Positions 30,690 through 40,343 of a DNA stretch of 64,000 nucleotides are shown here, one piece after another. Within the stretch, counting starts at the first letter, position 1. The number at the start of each line of letters is the position of its first letter. This DNA is from Orientallactaga sibirica (Eukaryota > Chordata > Mammalia > Rodentia > Dipodidae), in contig JAEOAD010002231.1 of NCBI GenBank assembly GCA_036365145.1, positions 4,443,501-4,507,500 of the forward strand, written 5' to 3'. The notes under the pieces were generated by a model, which was not told where the DNA came from, searched no databases, and worked only from the letters and a program-made list of their open reading frames with translations. Made by a program: the position numbers and the translations under genes.

Positions 30690-30830
30690 TTTTCTTTACA
30701 ACTAAATAAAACTCCATTGTGTATATGTACCACATCTTCATTGTCTATTCATCAATGCTGGACATCTAGGGTGGTCTCATTGTCCAACTATTGTGAATAG
30801 AACAGTAAAAGGACATGAATGTGCAAGTGT
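30690..30830 (-). mobile_element. L1 ORF2 C-terminal fragment
   Basis: 'CTCCATTGTGTATATGTACC', 'CATTGTCTATTCATCAATGC' and 'TGAATAGAACAG' parallel the reverse ORF2 end seen at 25290-25400. Confidence 0.7.
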
Positions 30831-30839
30831 TCCTGGAGT

Positions 30840-31150
30840 ATGGTATGAGTTGGCTTGAATAGAAAAATATTTTCAAGTCTTAGTCCTGTCATTTGATTAA
30901 GGCCTTCAACTGATTAAATAAGGTCCACCACATTATGAAAGATAAATCTGCCTTGTTCTAAGTCTACTAGTTTTTTTTTTTTTTTCCCAAGGTAGGGTCT
31001 CACTCTAGCCCAGGCTAACTTGGAATTCACTATGTAGTCTCAGGGTGGCCTTGAATTCATGGCAATCCTCCTGCCTCTGCCTCCCGAGATCTGGGACTAA
31101 AGGCATGCACCACCATGCCTGGCTGTCTACTAGTTTTAATATTAATTTAA
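30840..31150 (+). mobile_element. ancient MLT-like LTR, split by B1
   Basis: 'GATTAAGGCCTTCAACTGAT', 'GGTCCACCACATTATG', 'GATAAATCTGCCTTG' and 'AAGTCTACTAGTTTTAATATTAA' resemble an old mammalian LTR. A B1 splits it. Confidence 0.5.
30975..31124 (-). mobile_element. B1 SINE with TSD
   Basis: GTCTACTAGTTTT at 30962-30974 and 31125-31137. Confidence 0.94.
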
Positions 31151-31252
31151 GCCATTTGCTTGTAATACAAGCACTTGAGAGGCTGAGGTGGAAGGCTTAC
31201 CACCAATTCAAGGTCAGCTTGGGCTATACATTGAAACCTTGTCTCAACAGAA
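31150..31252 (+). mobile_element. old B1-like monomer
   Basis: 'TTGTAATACAAGCACTTGAG', 'GAGGCTGAGGTGGAAGGCTT' and 'GAAACCTTGTCTCAACAG'; heavily diverged. Confidence 0.6.
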
Positions 31253-31409
31253 AAGTTAATACAATTAAATACATATGAATCTAGACTGACTAAACAGTCA
31301 AGCTAGATGACTAAGTTAATATAAATCTGTTTAACTAAACATAGTATTAATATGACAGTATGTCATTAAATCAGACAACTTTCTTAATTTTCTTTTTTAA
31401 ATTTTAAAA

Positions 31410-31625
31410 ATTGTAAGTGTTTTATTTATTTATTTATAAGGGTTGGAGGAGATAGAGACAGAGAGAGGGAATATATGGGCATGCCAGGCCTTATAGCCAC
31501 TGCAAACAAACTGCAGACACTATACCACCATGTGCATTGGGCTTACATGGGTTCTGGGGTATCAAACCTGGGTCCTTGGGCTTCCCAGGCAAGTACCTTA
31601 ACCACTAAGCCATCTTTCCAGCCCT
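31410..31625 (-). mobile_element. tRNA-derived SINE
   Basis: (TTTA)n, a weak GA tract, 'CACTATACCACCATGTGCAT' and the head 'AGCCATCTTTCCAGCCC'. Confidence 0.9.
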
Positions 31626-31811
31626 TGATGTTTTTAAAGAACAAAATATTAGTTTGGTAAAGTCCAAGTTCTTATCAATATTTTATCACTAATTTTTATA
31701 TGGTATCTAAAAAGTTATTGTTTACTCCAAGGACATGAAGATCTTTCCATCAATTCTATGAGGTTATGGGTTAGCTCTTACATACATTTAGATCCATGAC
31801 TCATTTTGAAG

Positions 31812-31812
<1 letters not shown>

Positions 31813-31855
<43 letters not shown>
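31813..31855. repeat. (GT)n microsatellite
   Basis: A pure run of about 21 TG units, adjoining a reversed ID element. Confidence 0.97.
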
Positions 31856-31859
<4 letters not shown>

Positions 31860-31928
31860 GGGGCTGAACCCAGGTACTTCTGCATGCTAAATACATACTC
31901 TACCACTGAGTTATATCCTCAGGCTGCA
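31856..31928 (-). mobile_element. ID SINE, reversed
   Basis: 'CTGGGGGCTGAACCCAGGTA', 'GCATGCTAAATACATACTCT', 'ACCACTGAGTTATATCCTCA'. Confidence 0.75.
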
Positions 31929-31939
31929 CAGTTAATTTT

Positions 31940-32090
31940 TGGGGGAGGGGAGAGTTTCAGGTAGGGTCCTGCTCTATCCCAAGCTGACCTGGAATCACTG
32001 TGTATTCTCAGGGTGGCCTTGAACTCACAGCGATCCTCCTACCTCAGCCTCCTGAGTGCTGGGATTAAAGTTGTGTGCCACCATGCCCAG
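31940..32090 (-). mobile_element. B1 SINE
   Basis: The T tail is replaced by 'TTTTTGGGGGAGGGGAGAGT'. 'AGAGTTAATTTT/CAGTTAATTTT' on both sides is a probable target duplication. Confidence 0.88.
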
Positions 32091-32154
32091 CCTGCAGAGT
32101 TAATTTTCATGTATGGTATGAACTGTGGGTTCAAATTGTATTCTTTTGTTTTTG

Positions 32155-32398
32155 TTTTTTTCTGGTTTATTTTTATTTATTTATTTATTAGAGACAGAGA
32201 GATAAAGAGAGAGAGAGAGAGAGAGAGAGAGATAAGAAGAGTGAGAATGGTGCACTCCAGGACTTCTATCCACTGCAAAAGAACTCCAGATGCAGGTGCC
32301 ACCATGTGCATCTGGCTTACGTGGGACCTGGAGAATCGAACCTGGATCTTTAGGCTTCATAGGCAAGCATCTTAACTACTAAGCCATCTCTCTAGCCC
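32155..32398 (-). mobile_element. tRNA-derived SINE
   Basis: Full length: (TTTA)n, (GA)n at 32205-32235, and the head 'TAAGCCATCTCTCTAGCCC'. Confidence 0.92.
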
Positions 32399-32624
32399 CC
32401 AATCTATTCTAGTATTAGACTATGTGTTGATTGTTCTTTCTGTGTTACATTTTCTTGGCACTCTAGATAGGAACCAACTGAGTTTATATATGAGGGTTGA
32501 TTTTTGGAATTTTATTCTACTACATTGATCTATATGTATAGTTTATTACTGTTACTATTATTATTATTATTTTATAGTATGTCTAGTGTTATACCTGGAT
32601 GGTAGTCTTCTTTTGGCTTTTTAA

Positions 32625-32830
32625 AAAATATTTTATTTTTATTTACTTATTTATGTATGTATGTATTTGACACAGAGAGAGAGAGAGAATGGGCATGTCA
32701 GGGCCTCCAGCTACTGCAAACAAACTCCAGATGCATGCATCCCCTTGTGCATTTGGCTAACGTGGGTCCTGGGGAATCAAACCTGGGTCCTTAGGCTTTG
32801 CAGGCAAATGCCTTAACTGAGTTGCCTGAA
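32625..32830 (-). mobile_element. tRNA-derived SINE, head lost
   Basis: A normal tail, (GA)n and core, but after 'AATGCCTTAACTGAGTTGCC' the final 'ATCTCTCCAGCCC' is missing. Confidence 0.88.
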
Positions 32831-33418
32831 TTGCTTTTCATTTAATAAGTTAAATAAATTTTGGTTTGGGGTTAGAACAAAAATCCCAACAGCTTAAATG
32901 CTCCTTCATATACTTCTCACATTTTACTGTTATCATTGAGTCTACATTTTTACATGTACGTATGCAAGCAAATGTAAGTACATCCTTCCCACTTATCTAC
33001 TAGCTACGATCCTTCATACACTCAGCTGTCACAAAGGCAATGCAAAGTATGATCCACAGGTCTGAAAACAGAACACAAGACAATGCTAGCTTCAGCACTT
33101 ATGAGGACATAGCTCTCTTGGGTTTAAATATGGTATTATTGTCAACTGTTGAGCTAAGTAAGTTCAAATAGGATTCCTAATTAGTAATCCTAACTCCCAA
33201 CATATATTCCATTCTACAAGCTGATGTGGCAAAGGGCACGACTTGGGCCAGAGCAAGGCAGCTTGACAAAACTCCTTTTTACCCTATTATAGGCCATCTA
33301 CTGTTCAGCCCCATGTTGAGAGCCAGCCTATGCACCAGATTCATGTCAAGCTCTACTGTGAACTGTCAACAGGATGATAGTCTTTATTCCTCTGTTGTAA
33401 GTTTGAATACATGAAGAA
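32831..33418. other. unclassified sequence
   Basis: About 590 bp with no recognised repeat. A 62-codon frame at 33226-33414 is unsupported. Confidence 0.4.
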
Positions 33419-34129
33419 TGAATCCTTCCATTTTTAAAATAATCTCAAACATGTATATAATGTATTTTATTCATCACTTGTTACACTCTTATCTCCCGTT
33501 CACTCCCACTGATCCCTTCTTCCCAACTAGTCTCCCTCGTACTTCCATGTTGTCTGTATGTGTGTGTGTTGTATGTGACTCAATGAGATTAAATGAGATT
33601 AATTAGGGTTGGTTGCATGAGCATAGGTGGGAGGTTATTTATTGGAGTATGGGCAACTTGCCAGTGGCTCCACCACTGAAGGAAATGATTCCTGCTCTCA
33701 AAGCAACTATTCATTGCCAATAGTGCCTAAAGGAGGGATGGGGCTTTGGGGGCCTCTCCCTCATCCATGTCAGAATATGGTCAGGATGAGTTTCATGCAG
33801 CTCTTCGGCAGGTAATGACAGCAGCTGTGAGGTCATGAATGCAGCAGCCATGTCCTGTTCAGTATTACACAGCTCTCCACCCTGGGACTCTTACCTTTTT
33901 TCTGCTCTTTCTTCCATGGTATATTCCATGAGCCTTGGAGAGGGTGACATAGCTGTCCCATTTCAGGTTTAACACTCATCAGTGGTCTAAGTATTGTCTT
34001 CCTAAGAAGTTATAGATTTCATGCAAGTTATCTAATGTGACTCACAGATGCTCATGTATACCTTTACAATCCTCTTGACTGCTCATAAGTTGATAGTTAT
34101 GAGCATTCATTCCTTATGGTTGTAATTCC
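33419..34129 (-). mobile_element. rodent L1 (Lx-like) 3' end
   Basis: 'TTCTTCCCAACTAGTCTCCC', 'AATTAGGGTTGGTTGCATGA', 'GCAACTTGCCAGTGGCTCCA' and 'CATGAGCCTTGGAGAGGGTG' are successive blocks of the rodent L1 3'UTR read in reverse. It corresponds to the left-hand blocks of the copy at 37560-38320. Short + frames here are not genes. Confidence 0.72.
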
Positions 34130-34369
34130 TTTTCTTTTTTAATTTTTAAAATTTGTTTGTTTGTTTTTATTTGAGAATGACAGACAGAGACACAAAGAGG
34201 CAGATAGAGAATGGGCGTGCCAGGGCCTCCAGCCACTGCAAACAAACTCCAGATGCATGTGCCACTTTGTGCATCTGGCTTACGTGGGTCCTGGGGAATC
34301 GAGCCTCGAACCTGGGTCCCTAGGCTTCACAGGCAAGCGCTTAACCACTAAGCTATCTCTCCAGCCCCA
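34130..34369 (-). mobile_element. tRNA-derived SINE
   Basis: Carries the 'GAATCGAGCCTCGAACCTGG' B-box variant and a GAATGACAGACAGAGAC tail rather than pure GA. 'ATAATTC.TTTTCTTTTT' on both sides is a likely target duplication. Confidence 0.93.
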
Positions 34370-34417
34370 TAATTCATTTTCTTTTTAACTAAAGGTTTTG
34401 CAGTTAAAAAAAAAAAT

Positions 34418-34545
34418 CAGCCAGGCGTGGTGGCACATGCCTTTAATCCCAGTACTTGGGAGGCAGAGGTAGGAGGATTGCCATGAGTTCGAGGTCATAG
34501 TTAATTCCAGGTCAGCCTGGGCTAGAGTGAAACCCTACCTCAAAA
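34418..34545 (+). mobile_element. B1 SINE, internal deletion
   Basis: 'GCCAGGCGTGGTGGCACATG' to 'GTGAAACCCTACCTC'. About 15 bp around 'CCACCCTGAGACTAC' is missing ('GAGGTCATAGTTAATTCCAG'). Confidence 0.9.
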
Positions 34546-34599
34546 TAACAAAACAAATATTTACTAAAATGCCTCCAGACAGTCATCTTCGTTCTTTTT

Positions 34600-34665
34600 T
34601 TAAATGTACAATTAGCAGTGTGGGGACTCAAACCCAGAGCCTCACATTAGCTAAAGGTTTTCTAA
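34600..34665 (-). mobile_element. ID SINE fragment
   Basis: 'GGGGACTCAAACCCAGAGCC' is the reversed B-box half of an ID element; the rest is lost. Confidence 0.5.
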
Positions 34666-34775
34666 TTTTATTGATTTTTTTTTCCAAGTATAGTTCTTAT
34701 ATTCTCTGTTATATTTATTTTCATTCAAAGTTTTATTATCTTCTTCCTTTTGACTTAGTTTGCCCTTTTTAGTTT
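34666..34775 (-). mobile_element. possible L1M ORF2 fragment
   Basis: 'TCTAATTTTATTGATTTTTT' and 'TATTATCTTCTTCCTTTTGA' resemble reverse L1 ORF2 near the RT region; weak. Confidence 0.4.
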
Positions 34776-34779
34776 AAAT

Positions 34780-35046
34780 ATTTATATTTTATTTATTTGT
34801 TTGCAAACAGAGACAGAGACAGGGAGAGAGATAGAGAGAGAGAAAGAAAGAGAGAGAGAGAGAGAAGGAAAAGACTCTGGCCACTGCTAACGAACTGTAG
34901 ATGCATGTACCACTTTGTGCACCTGGCTTTACCAGGATACTGGGGAACTTTGGGCATCTGGCTTTATGTGGGTACTGTGAAATCAGACTTGGGCTATCAG
35001 GCTTTGTTAGCAAGCACATTTAACTACTGAGTCATCCTTCCAGCCT
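34780..35046 (-). mobile_element. tRNA-derived SINE with duplicated core
   Basis: The core block 'CTGGCTTTA..AGGATACTGGGGAAC' is followed by a second 'CATCTGGCTTTATGTGGGTA', so about 40 bp are tandemly repeated. Long GA/GAAA tract. Confidence 0.88.
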
Positions 35047-35064
35047 CTTGTTATTTTAAATTTA

Positions 35065-35140
35065 ATTTTTTTTTTCAAGATGGGGCTTCATGGAGGCCAT
35101 GTTGGCCTCCAATTTACTAGGTAGTAGAAAATAACCTTGA
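35065..35140 (-). mobile_element. B1-like fragment
   Basis: 'CAAGATGGGGCTTCATGGAG' and 'GTTGGCCTCCAATTTACTAG'; diverged and partial. Confidence 0.45.
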
Positions 35141-35155
35141 CTTCTTCTTTTTTTT

Positions 35156-35310
35156 TTTTTTGGTCTTTTTTGAGGTAGGGTCTCACTCTAGCCCAGGCTG
35201 ACCTGGAATTCACTATGTAGTCTCAGGGTGGCCTCAAACTCACAGTGATCCTCCTACTTCTTCTTTCCCAGTGCTTGGATTAAAGGCGTGTTCCACCATG
35301 CCCCCGACCA
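35156..35310 (-). mobile_element. B1 SINE
   Basis: Close to consensus up to 'CTACTTCTTCTTTCCCAGTG', where the right end is altered. Interrupts the older monomer at 35065-35365. Confidence 0.9.
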
Positions 35311-35384
35311 TGAACTCTTGATCTTTCTATTTCCACTTCCAGAGTGCTAGGATAACAAGCATTTGCCCTGGTGTTTTTGCTAAT

Positions 35385-35565
35385 TTCTTTAAAATCATTA
35401 TTACTATTTTGACAACTTTATACATGTATTTAATCTATTTTGATACTATGCATCCCTTAGTGCCCTATCTTTCCCTCTCCCATTTCTGCTGAACCCTTTC
35501 CTTTTCCCAACTAGTCCTACTCTCATGTCTTTTGAGGGAATGAACCAATGAGTTCAACTGGAATT
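35385..35565 (-). mobile_element. rodent L1 3' terminal fragment
   Basis: 'TTGACAACTTTATACATGTA', 'TTCCCAACTAGTCCTACTCT' and 'CAATGAGTTCAACTGGAATT' parallel 33480-33610. Confidence 0.65.
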
Positions 35566-35569
35566 TCTT

Positions 35570-35803
35570 CTTTTAAATTTTATTTAACTTTTAAAATTCA
35601 TTTAAGAAAGAGAGGTAGCTATGGATTGAAGGTGGTTGGGGGCAGGCAGAGAATGGGAGCACCAGGGCCTCTAGTCACTGCAAATGAACTCCAAATGCAT
35701 GTGCCACCTGGTACATATGGCTTATGTGGGTACTTGGGAATTGAACTTGGGTCCTTAGGCTTGGTAGGCAAGCACCTTAACCCTTTAAGCCATCTCTCTA
35801 GCC
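35570..35803 (-). mobile_element. tRNA-derived SINE
   Basis: The (GA)n is replaced by 'GCTATGGATTGAAGGTGGTT'. The core 'CCAAATGCATGTGCCACCTG' and head 'AGCCATCTCTCTAGCC' are clear. Confidence 0.88.
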
Positions 35804-36290
35804 TGGGGGTTTCTTTTTTGTAAACATTTTTATTGATAACTTCCATATTTTTAGACAATAAGCCATGATAATTCCTTCCTCTCCCCTACTTTCCCCTTCA
35901 CAAATCCACCATCCATCATATCCTCTCCCCCTTCTCAAGTAGTCTCTCTTTTATTTTGATGTCATCATCTTTTCCTCCTATTATGAGGGTCTTGTATAGG
36001 TAGTGTCAGGTACTGCAAGTCATGGATATCCAGGCCATTTTGTGTCTGACAGAGTGCATTGTAAGCAGTCTTACCCTCCTTTGTCTCTTACATTCTTTCC
36101 ATTACCTGTTCTGCAATGGACCCTGAGCCTTGGAAGATGTGATAGAGATGTCTCAGGGCCGAACACTCCTCTGTCACTTCTTCTCAGTACTATGGTACCT
36201 TTTTTTTTTAGTCGTCCCAGTGGTCACGGCCATCCGAAACGAGAAGCTTCTCTAACCAAAAGTGAGAGTAGCATTAAAATATGGGTTTGA

Positions 36291-36496
36291 GGGGGCTGGA
36301 GAGATGGCCTAGCAGTTAAGCCCTTGCCTGTGAAGCCAAAGGACCCTGGTTTGAGGCTCAATTCCCCAGTACCCATGTAAGCCAGATGTACAAGGTGGTG
36401 CATGCATCTGGAGTTCATTTGCAGTGGCTGGAGGCCCTGGTGCTCCCACTTCCTTTCTCTCTCTCTGCCGCTCTCAAATAAATAAAAATAAACAAA
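36291..36496 (+). mobile_element. tRNA-derived SINE, first of a serial pair
   Basis: Full-length head 'GGGGCTGGAGAGATGGCC'. Flanked by AAATATGGGTTTGA (36277-36290) and AAATATGGTTTTGA (36497-36510). Confidence 0.95.
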
Positions 36497-36510
36497 AAAT
36501 ATGGTTTTGA

Positions 36511-36728
36511 GGGATGGGGAGATGGTTTATCAGTTAAGGAGCATGCCTGCAAAGCCTAAGGACCCAGGTTCGATTCTCCAGGTCCCATGTAAGCCAGATG
36601 CACATGGTGGTGCATGCGTCTGGAGTTTGTTTGCAGTGACTAGGGGCCCTGGGGCACCCATTCTCTATCTCTCTCTTTCCCCTCTTTGTCTCATATAAAT
36701 AAATAAAAATAAATCTTCAAAAAAAATA
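36511..36728 (+). mobile_element. tRNA-derived SINE, second of a serial pair
   Basis: The same target word is repeated a third time at 36729-36742. The B box 'GGTTCGATTCTCC' is intact and the tail is (AAATA)n, so it looks comparatively young. Confidence 0.95.
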
Positions 36729-36955
36729 AAATATGGGTTTGAACATTAAGAAAAGTGCACCCAGGACAGTTCGGTGAGCATAATATAAGCATTTAGCTAG
36801 ACAATGCAGGCATTTCTCTCCTAGGGCTCATGACCTCCCCTGCCATAAGCTTTTGACTAGTTTTTCAGTGCCAAGCATGTATCATCTCCCATGGAGCAGG
36901 CTTCCAGTCCAATTAGAGAGCTGTTGGTTTCCCTCATAGCAGACATGCCACTATT

Positions 36956-37413
36956 TTTTTTTTTATTTATATTATTCTGATTTTACATTCATAGTATTGG
37001 TTCCATTGTCCTCCTCCCTGTTCTCCCACTTTCAAAGGGACCCTCATCAATGGGGAATATGGGTCGTGCATTGTGAGGTTAGTCAAGAGTTCTGGGGTGT
37101 AGGCCCCAGTCTCTGTGCATAATGCCCCAAATTGTGACTCTAACAATCTTTCCGCCCCCTCTTCCGTGAGTTTCCCTGAGCCACTTTGGGGTCATTTTAG
37201 TTCTGTTTCAGTGATGAGGTTTTTGGGAGCCTCTGTGTCTCTGGATATCTGGCTTAGTTGGAGTTGGATGTTTTCTGTGTTTATCTCCTTCAGCCTTTTT
37301 CTGGTGTCGTGATCGCCATGAACGCTGAACTCTTGCCCTTCCCCTGCGTTGTTCTATGGTTTCAGCTGGGGCCCTGGTGAGGTGTGGTTAGCTGATCCTC
37401 CCTTCAGGTTCGT
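36956..37413 (-). mobile_element. L1 insertion with alternative 3' end, TSD
   Basis: Perfect 15-bp duplication AGACATGCCACTATT at 36941-36955 and 37414-37428, with the poly(T) on the left marking the 3' end. The body shares 'CCCCCTCTTCCGTGAGTTTCC' and 'GGTTTCAGCTGGGGCCCTGG' with 24036-24240, but its terminal 200 bp ('TATATTATTCTGATTTTACA') differ from the tail in 144-1288. It is therefore a second L1 3'-end subfamily. Confidence 0.92.
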
Positions 37414-37640
37414 AGACATGCCACTATTGCACCCATTGACTCATTTGGCCTGAGTGGCCAAAATTAAGGCTGGCAGTGTCCACTGTTGTTTATCACTGCT
37501 GATGACTTCTCTCTCAAATCACTAGGAGTCTTCAGCAATAGGGTCTTACCCTCTATTTCTGGTGGGAAACCAAGAGCCTTGGCAATGACTGGTAATATTT
37601 TGGGAGCTTTAGGGACCTCCCTGGCCAACAACTCACTGGA

Positions 37641-38323
37641 AGGTATCTAATTGGGGTTTCTTGTAAGAGCTCAGGTGAAGGGGTATTTTTCAGAATATGG
37701 GCGATACCACTAAAGGACATGTCTCTTCTCCCCAAGTAATCTTTACCTGTCAATAAATGCTCAGGGAGAGGTAAGGTTTCATGAGCCTCTCTTCCATCCA
37801 TGACCGAGTACTGATGGGCACAATACTGTGTAAATCTCTAAGGTAACCACAGCTTGTCAGTTCATGAAGGCAATGACCACTTTGTGTTTGGAAATCAGTT
37901 TTCCATAACACTTCTCTCCTTCTCTTCTGCCTTTTACAGTCCTTTAAACCTCTTCTTCTGCAGTGTTCCCTGAACCTTAGTGAGGCGATACAAATGTCCT
38001 ATTGAGGGATATTCTAAACACTTTGACCAGTTATGCCTCTGTGCAGTAACCATTGCCTACTGTAAGAGGAAGTTTCTCTAGCCAAAGATGAAAGCAGCAT
38101 GAGTCTAGAGGGAATAAGCACAATTGTTTAAAAGACAATTTGATGGACATGTCATTCAAATTTAGCAAAATAATTGTAGTAGCTTGGGCTTATGACCTCG
38201 CTACCCATGGGCTTTGACCAGATTTATAATACCAAGAGTGAATGCCCTTCTGTGAAGCTGGTCACAAATCTACTCAGAAAGTAGGGGAAAAAGAAAAGTT
38301 ACCCATAGAACAGGCATGCCATT
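37641..38323 (-). mobile_element. second L1 3'UTR copy (left part)
   Basis: Repeats blocks seen in the preceding copy: 'ATGGGCGATACCACTAAAGG', 'CTCTCCTTCTCTTCTGCC', 'TTGACCAGTTATGCCTCTGT' and 'CCATGGGCTTTGACCAGATT'. It continues after the MaLR for about 60 bp (40344-40400). Confidence 0.72.
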
Positions 38324-38714
38324 TGTAGCAGACAGCTTCAGGTTCGCTGAGATGAACTTCCAGAACAGGCACAGTTATGGAGGAAGGGATATTATTTATT
38401 GAAGCTTACAGATCCAGGGGAAGTTCCATAATGGCAAGAGAAGCAGCCTGCTCTCCACAGGGCCAAGCAGAGAGAGAGAGAAACCAACCAGCCACCACAG
38501 CACACAGAGCAAAACTACTGCCAAAAGGTCACACAGCACACTTCAGGAACTCCTGCTAGGCACATTTGCATATCTTTACAATGGACTCTCAAACCATCAC
38601 CACACCTTAAGACCGGGCCCCCAGTGACCTTGCCTCTAGCAAGGTGATTGCAGATGCAAACTATAAGTAATAAACCACTGAATATATTGGGGGACATATA
38701 TTCAAACTACCACA
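38324..38714 (-). repeat. 3' LTR of the young MaLR
   Basis: Left LTR. In sense it carries a GATATGCAAATG octamer-type word (ATTTGCAT on + at 38564-38571) and an AATAAA signal near 38395, about 70 nt before its end. Confidence 0.95.
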
Positions 38715-39950
38715 TTCCACCCCTGGCCCCCAATATATTTAGCTCCTGGCCCCCAATAGATTTATAACTATCACACATTGTAAATTGTACTCAGTCCAAT
38801 TTCAAAAGGTCTCACAGTCTTGACCAACTTAAGATAGTGAGTCCTGTAAAATCAAACAAGTTAAATACTTTCAACATGTAAAAGCACAGAGTAAACATTT
38901 TAACTGGTATAAGGCATAGCAAGGAGAGACTAAAATAATGCAAACTCAACCACCATCAGCAGTAATCAAACTTCTGCAGTTCAAGTTCAATATAACCAGA
39001 GACGAACAGTCTCTAGGTTTTCCAATTCCACCCCTCCAGCTGGGCAGAGTCGCCAGAGAAAACTTTCATCCCATGCCAACACTGCACTCCATGGTAGCCC
39101 TTTTGCACAGTCCTGGTATATCCAAAACATCTTCAGGTCTCCATGCAAACCACAGTCCATCTTCCAAAAGGCTCTTCCAGCCTATTCCTCAGGGACTTCA
39201 TGCCCTGCCTTCATGCTGCATCTCAGCAGCGGCTCCTGGACCCGTGTGCAACTCATGACCACTCCATGCATTTTTCATGCTTCCAAAACTAATACCAGGT
39301 GTGCAAGACACAGCCATATTCTTAATCCAGGAACAAAATAAATCACAGCCTTGAAAAGCAGGTTCCTTCTCCAGTAAACACTCTTTCCAAAAGTTTGCAT
39401 TTTTAACAGTCTTTCCTCAGGCATCCTCTCCATTGTTTGTTTTAAATCAAGTCTGGCCACCTCCTTCCACCTTCCTTCCACCTTCCTTAAGATTGCTAAT
39501 GCGTTTGACAATAGCAGCTAAACCAGTCTCAAATGCCTCTACTTTTAACTTGCTTCAGGTTTTCCAACTTAAAATCTTAAATCTCTCAGTCCAATATCTT
39601 TAGCCAAGCACATCAGTCCATTACAAATTTAACTTTGATCAAACAGTCTGGGCCTGGGTAGCCGAACGTAGCCATCCCTTATGCCAGTAGCCCAGTTCCA
39701 ACAAAGTCCTCTGCAGTCTTTCCTTCCCCTTAGAAACCTTATAAGCCAAGCCTCGAAGTTCAGTACTATCTGCACTTAGCATTCTCAAACTCTCATCAGA
39801 ATAGTCCATAAAACTTGGCTTACCACTCCAGAAGGCATCTTCAGTTACAAGCACCAAGTCCATGCCCATTCCTCCAAAACAAAGGTTCCAAAAGACAAAT
39901 ATCCACACGGTCAGGTTCATCTCACCCCACACTCCTCGGTACCACTTTAC
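38715..39950 (-). mobile_element. internal region of the young MaLR
   Basis: Non-coding for the most part. In sense, an open frame of about 93 codons from an ATG at 39920 to 39639 begins some 30 nt past the primer-binding site; it has no recognisable domain. A 106-codon antisense frame (38938-39258) is also present and is not credible. Confidence 0.85.
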
Positions 39951-40343
39951 TGTAGCAGACAGCTTCAGGTTCGCTGAGATGAACTTCCAGAACAGGCACA
40001 GTTATGGAGGAAGGGATATTATTTATTGAAGCTTACAGATCCAGGGGAAGTTCCATAATGGCAAGAGAAGCAGCCTGCTCTCCACAGGGCCAAGCAGAGA
40101 GAGAGAGAAAAACCAACCAGCCACCACAGCACACAGAGCAAAACTACAGCCAAAAGGTCACACAGCACACTTCAGGAACTCCTGCTAGGCACATTTGCAT
40201 ATCTTTACAATGGACTCTCAAACCATCACCACACCTTAAGACCGGGCCCCCAGTGACCTTGCCTCTAGCAAGGTGATTGCAGATGCAAACTATAAGTAAT
40301 AAACCACTGAATATATTGGGGGACATATATTCAAACTACCACA
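39951..40343 (-). repeat. 5' LTR of the young MaLR
   Basis: Right LTR, upstream in the element's sense. The same octamer word lies at 40193-40200. As the 5' LTR it would hold the promoter. Confidence 0.95.

Larger units (their letters stand above)
31640..32624 (-). mobile_element. ancient L1M ORF2 segment, heavily interrupted
   Basis: Pieces at 31640-31810 ('TTAGCTCTTACATACATTTAG', 'GATCCATGACTCATTTTGA'), 32092-32150 ('GTATGGTATGAACTGTGGGTT') and 32399-32624 ('CATTGATCTATATGTATAG') occur in the order expected of one reverse L1M ORF2. A GT array, an ID, a B1 and a tRNA SINE separate them. The interruptions date the host element as the oldest layer. Confidence 0.65.
35815..37640 (-). mobile_element. 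L1 3'UTR copy with three nested inserts
   Basis: Starts at the L1 3' end ('TTTTTATTGATAACTTCCAT', the reverse of the 144-1288 tail) and runs through 'CTATTATGAGGGTCTTGTAT', 'GAGAAGCTTCTCTAACCAAA' and 'GTCTTCAGCAATAGGGTCTT'. It is interrupted by two SINEs (36291-36728) and an L1 fragment (36956-37413). Confidence 0.78.
38324..40343 (-). mobile_element. complete young MaLR (ERVL-type) provirus
   Basis: Two direct LTRs of 391 and 393 bp enclose 1236 bp. The 5-bp duplication CCATT lies at 38319-38323 and 40344-40348. Sense is the minus strand: the LTR reads TGTGGTAGTTTGAATATATG...GTCTGCTACA. The internal region opens with 'GTAAAGTGGTACCGAGGAGT', the same primer-binding word as the other provirus, and ends with a 'TTGGGGGCCAGGGGTGGAA' purine tract. 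By eye the LTRs differ by one substitution (38519 region, CTACTG versus CTACAG) and a 2-base A-run difference. No retroviral enzyme motif is present, so like other MaLRs it would depend on proteins supplied in trans. Confidence 0.96.

Noticed and set aside
36100..36260. short GC-richer segment as a promoter
   Set aside because: It is the reverse of the L1 3'UTR block seen at 840-1000.
38938..39258. 106-codon + frame
   Set aside because: Antisense within the MaLR interior; no supporting features.
38324..40343. segmental duplication or bacterial-type composite transposon
   Set aside because: TG...CA ends, a 5-bp duplication, primer-binding word and purine tract identify an LTR retroelement.
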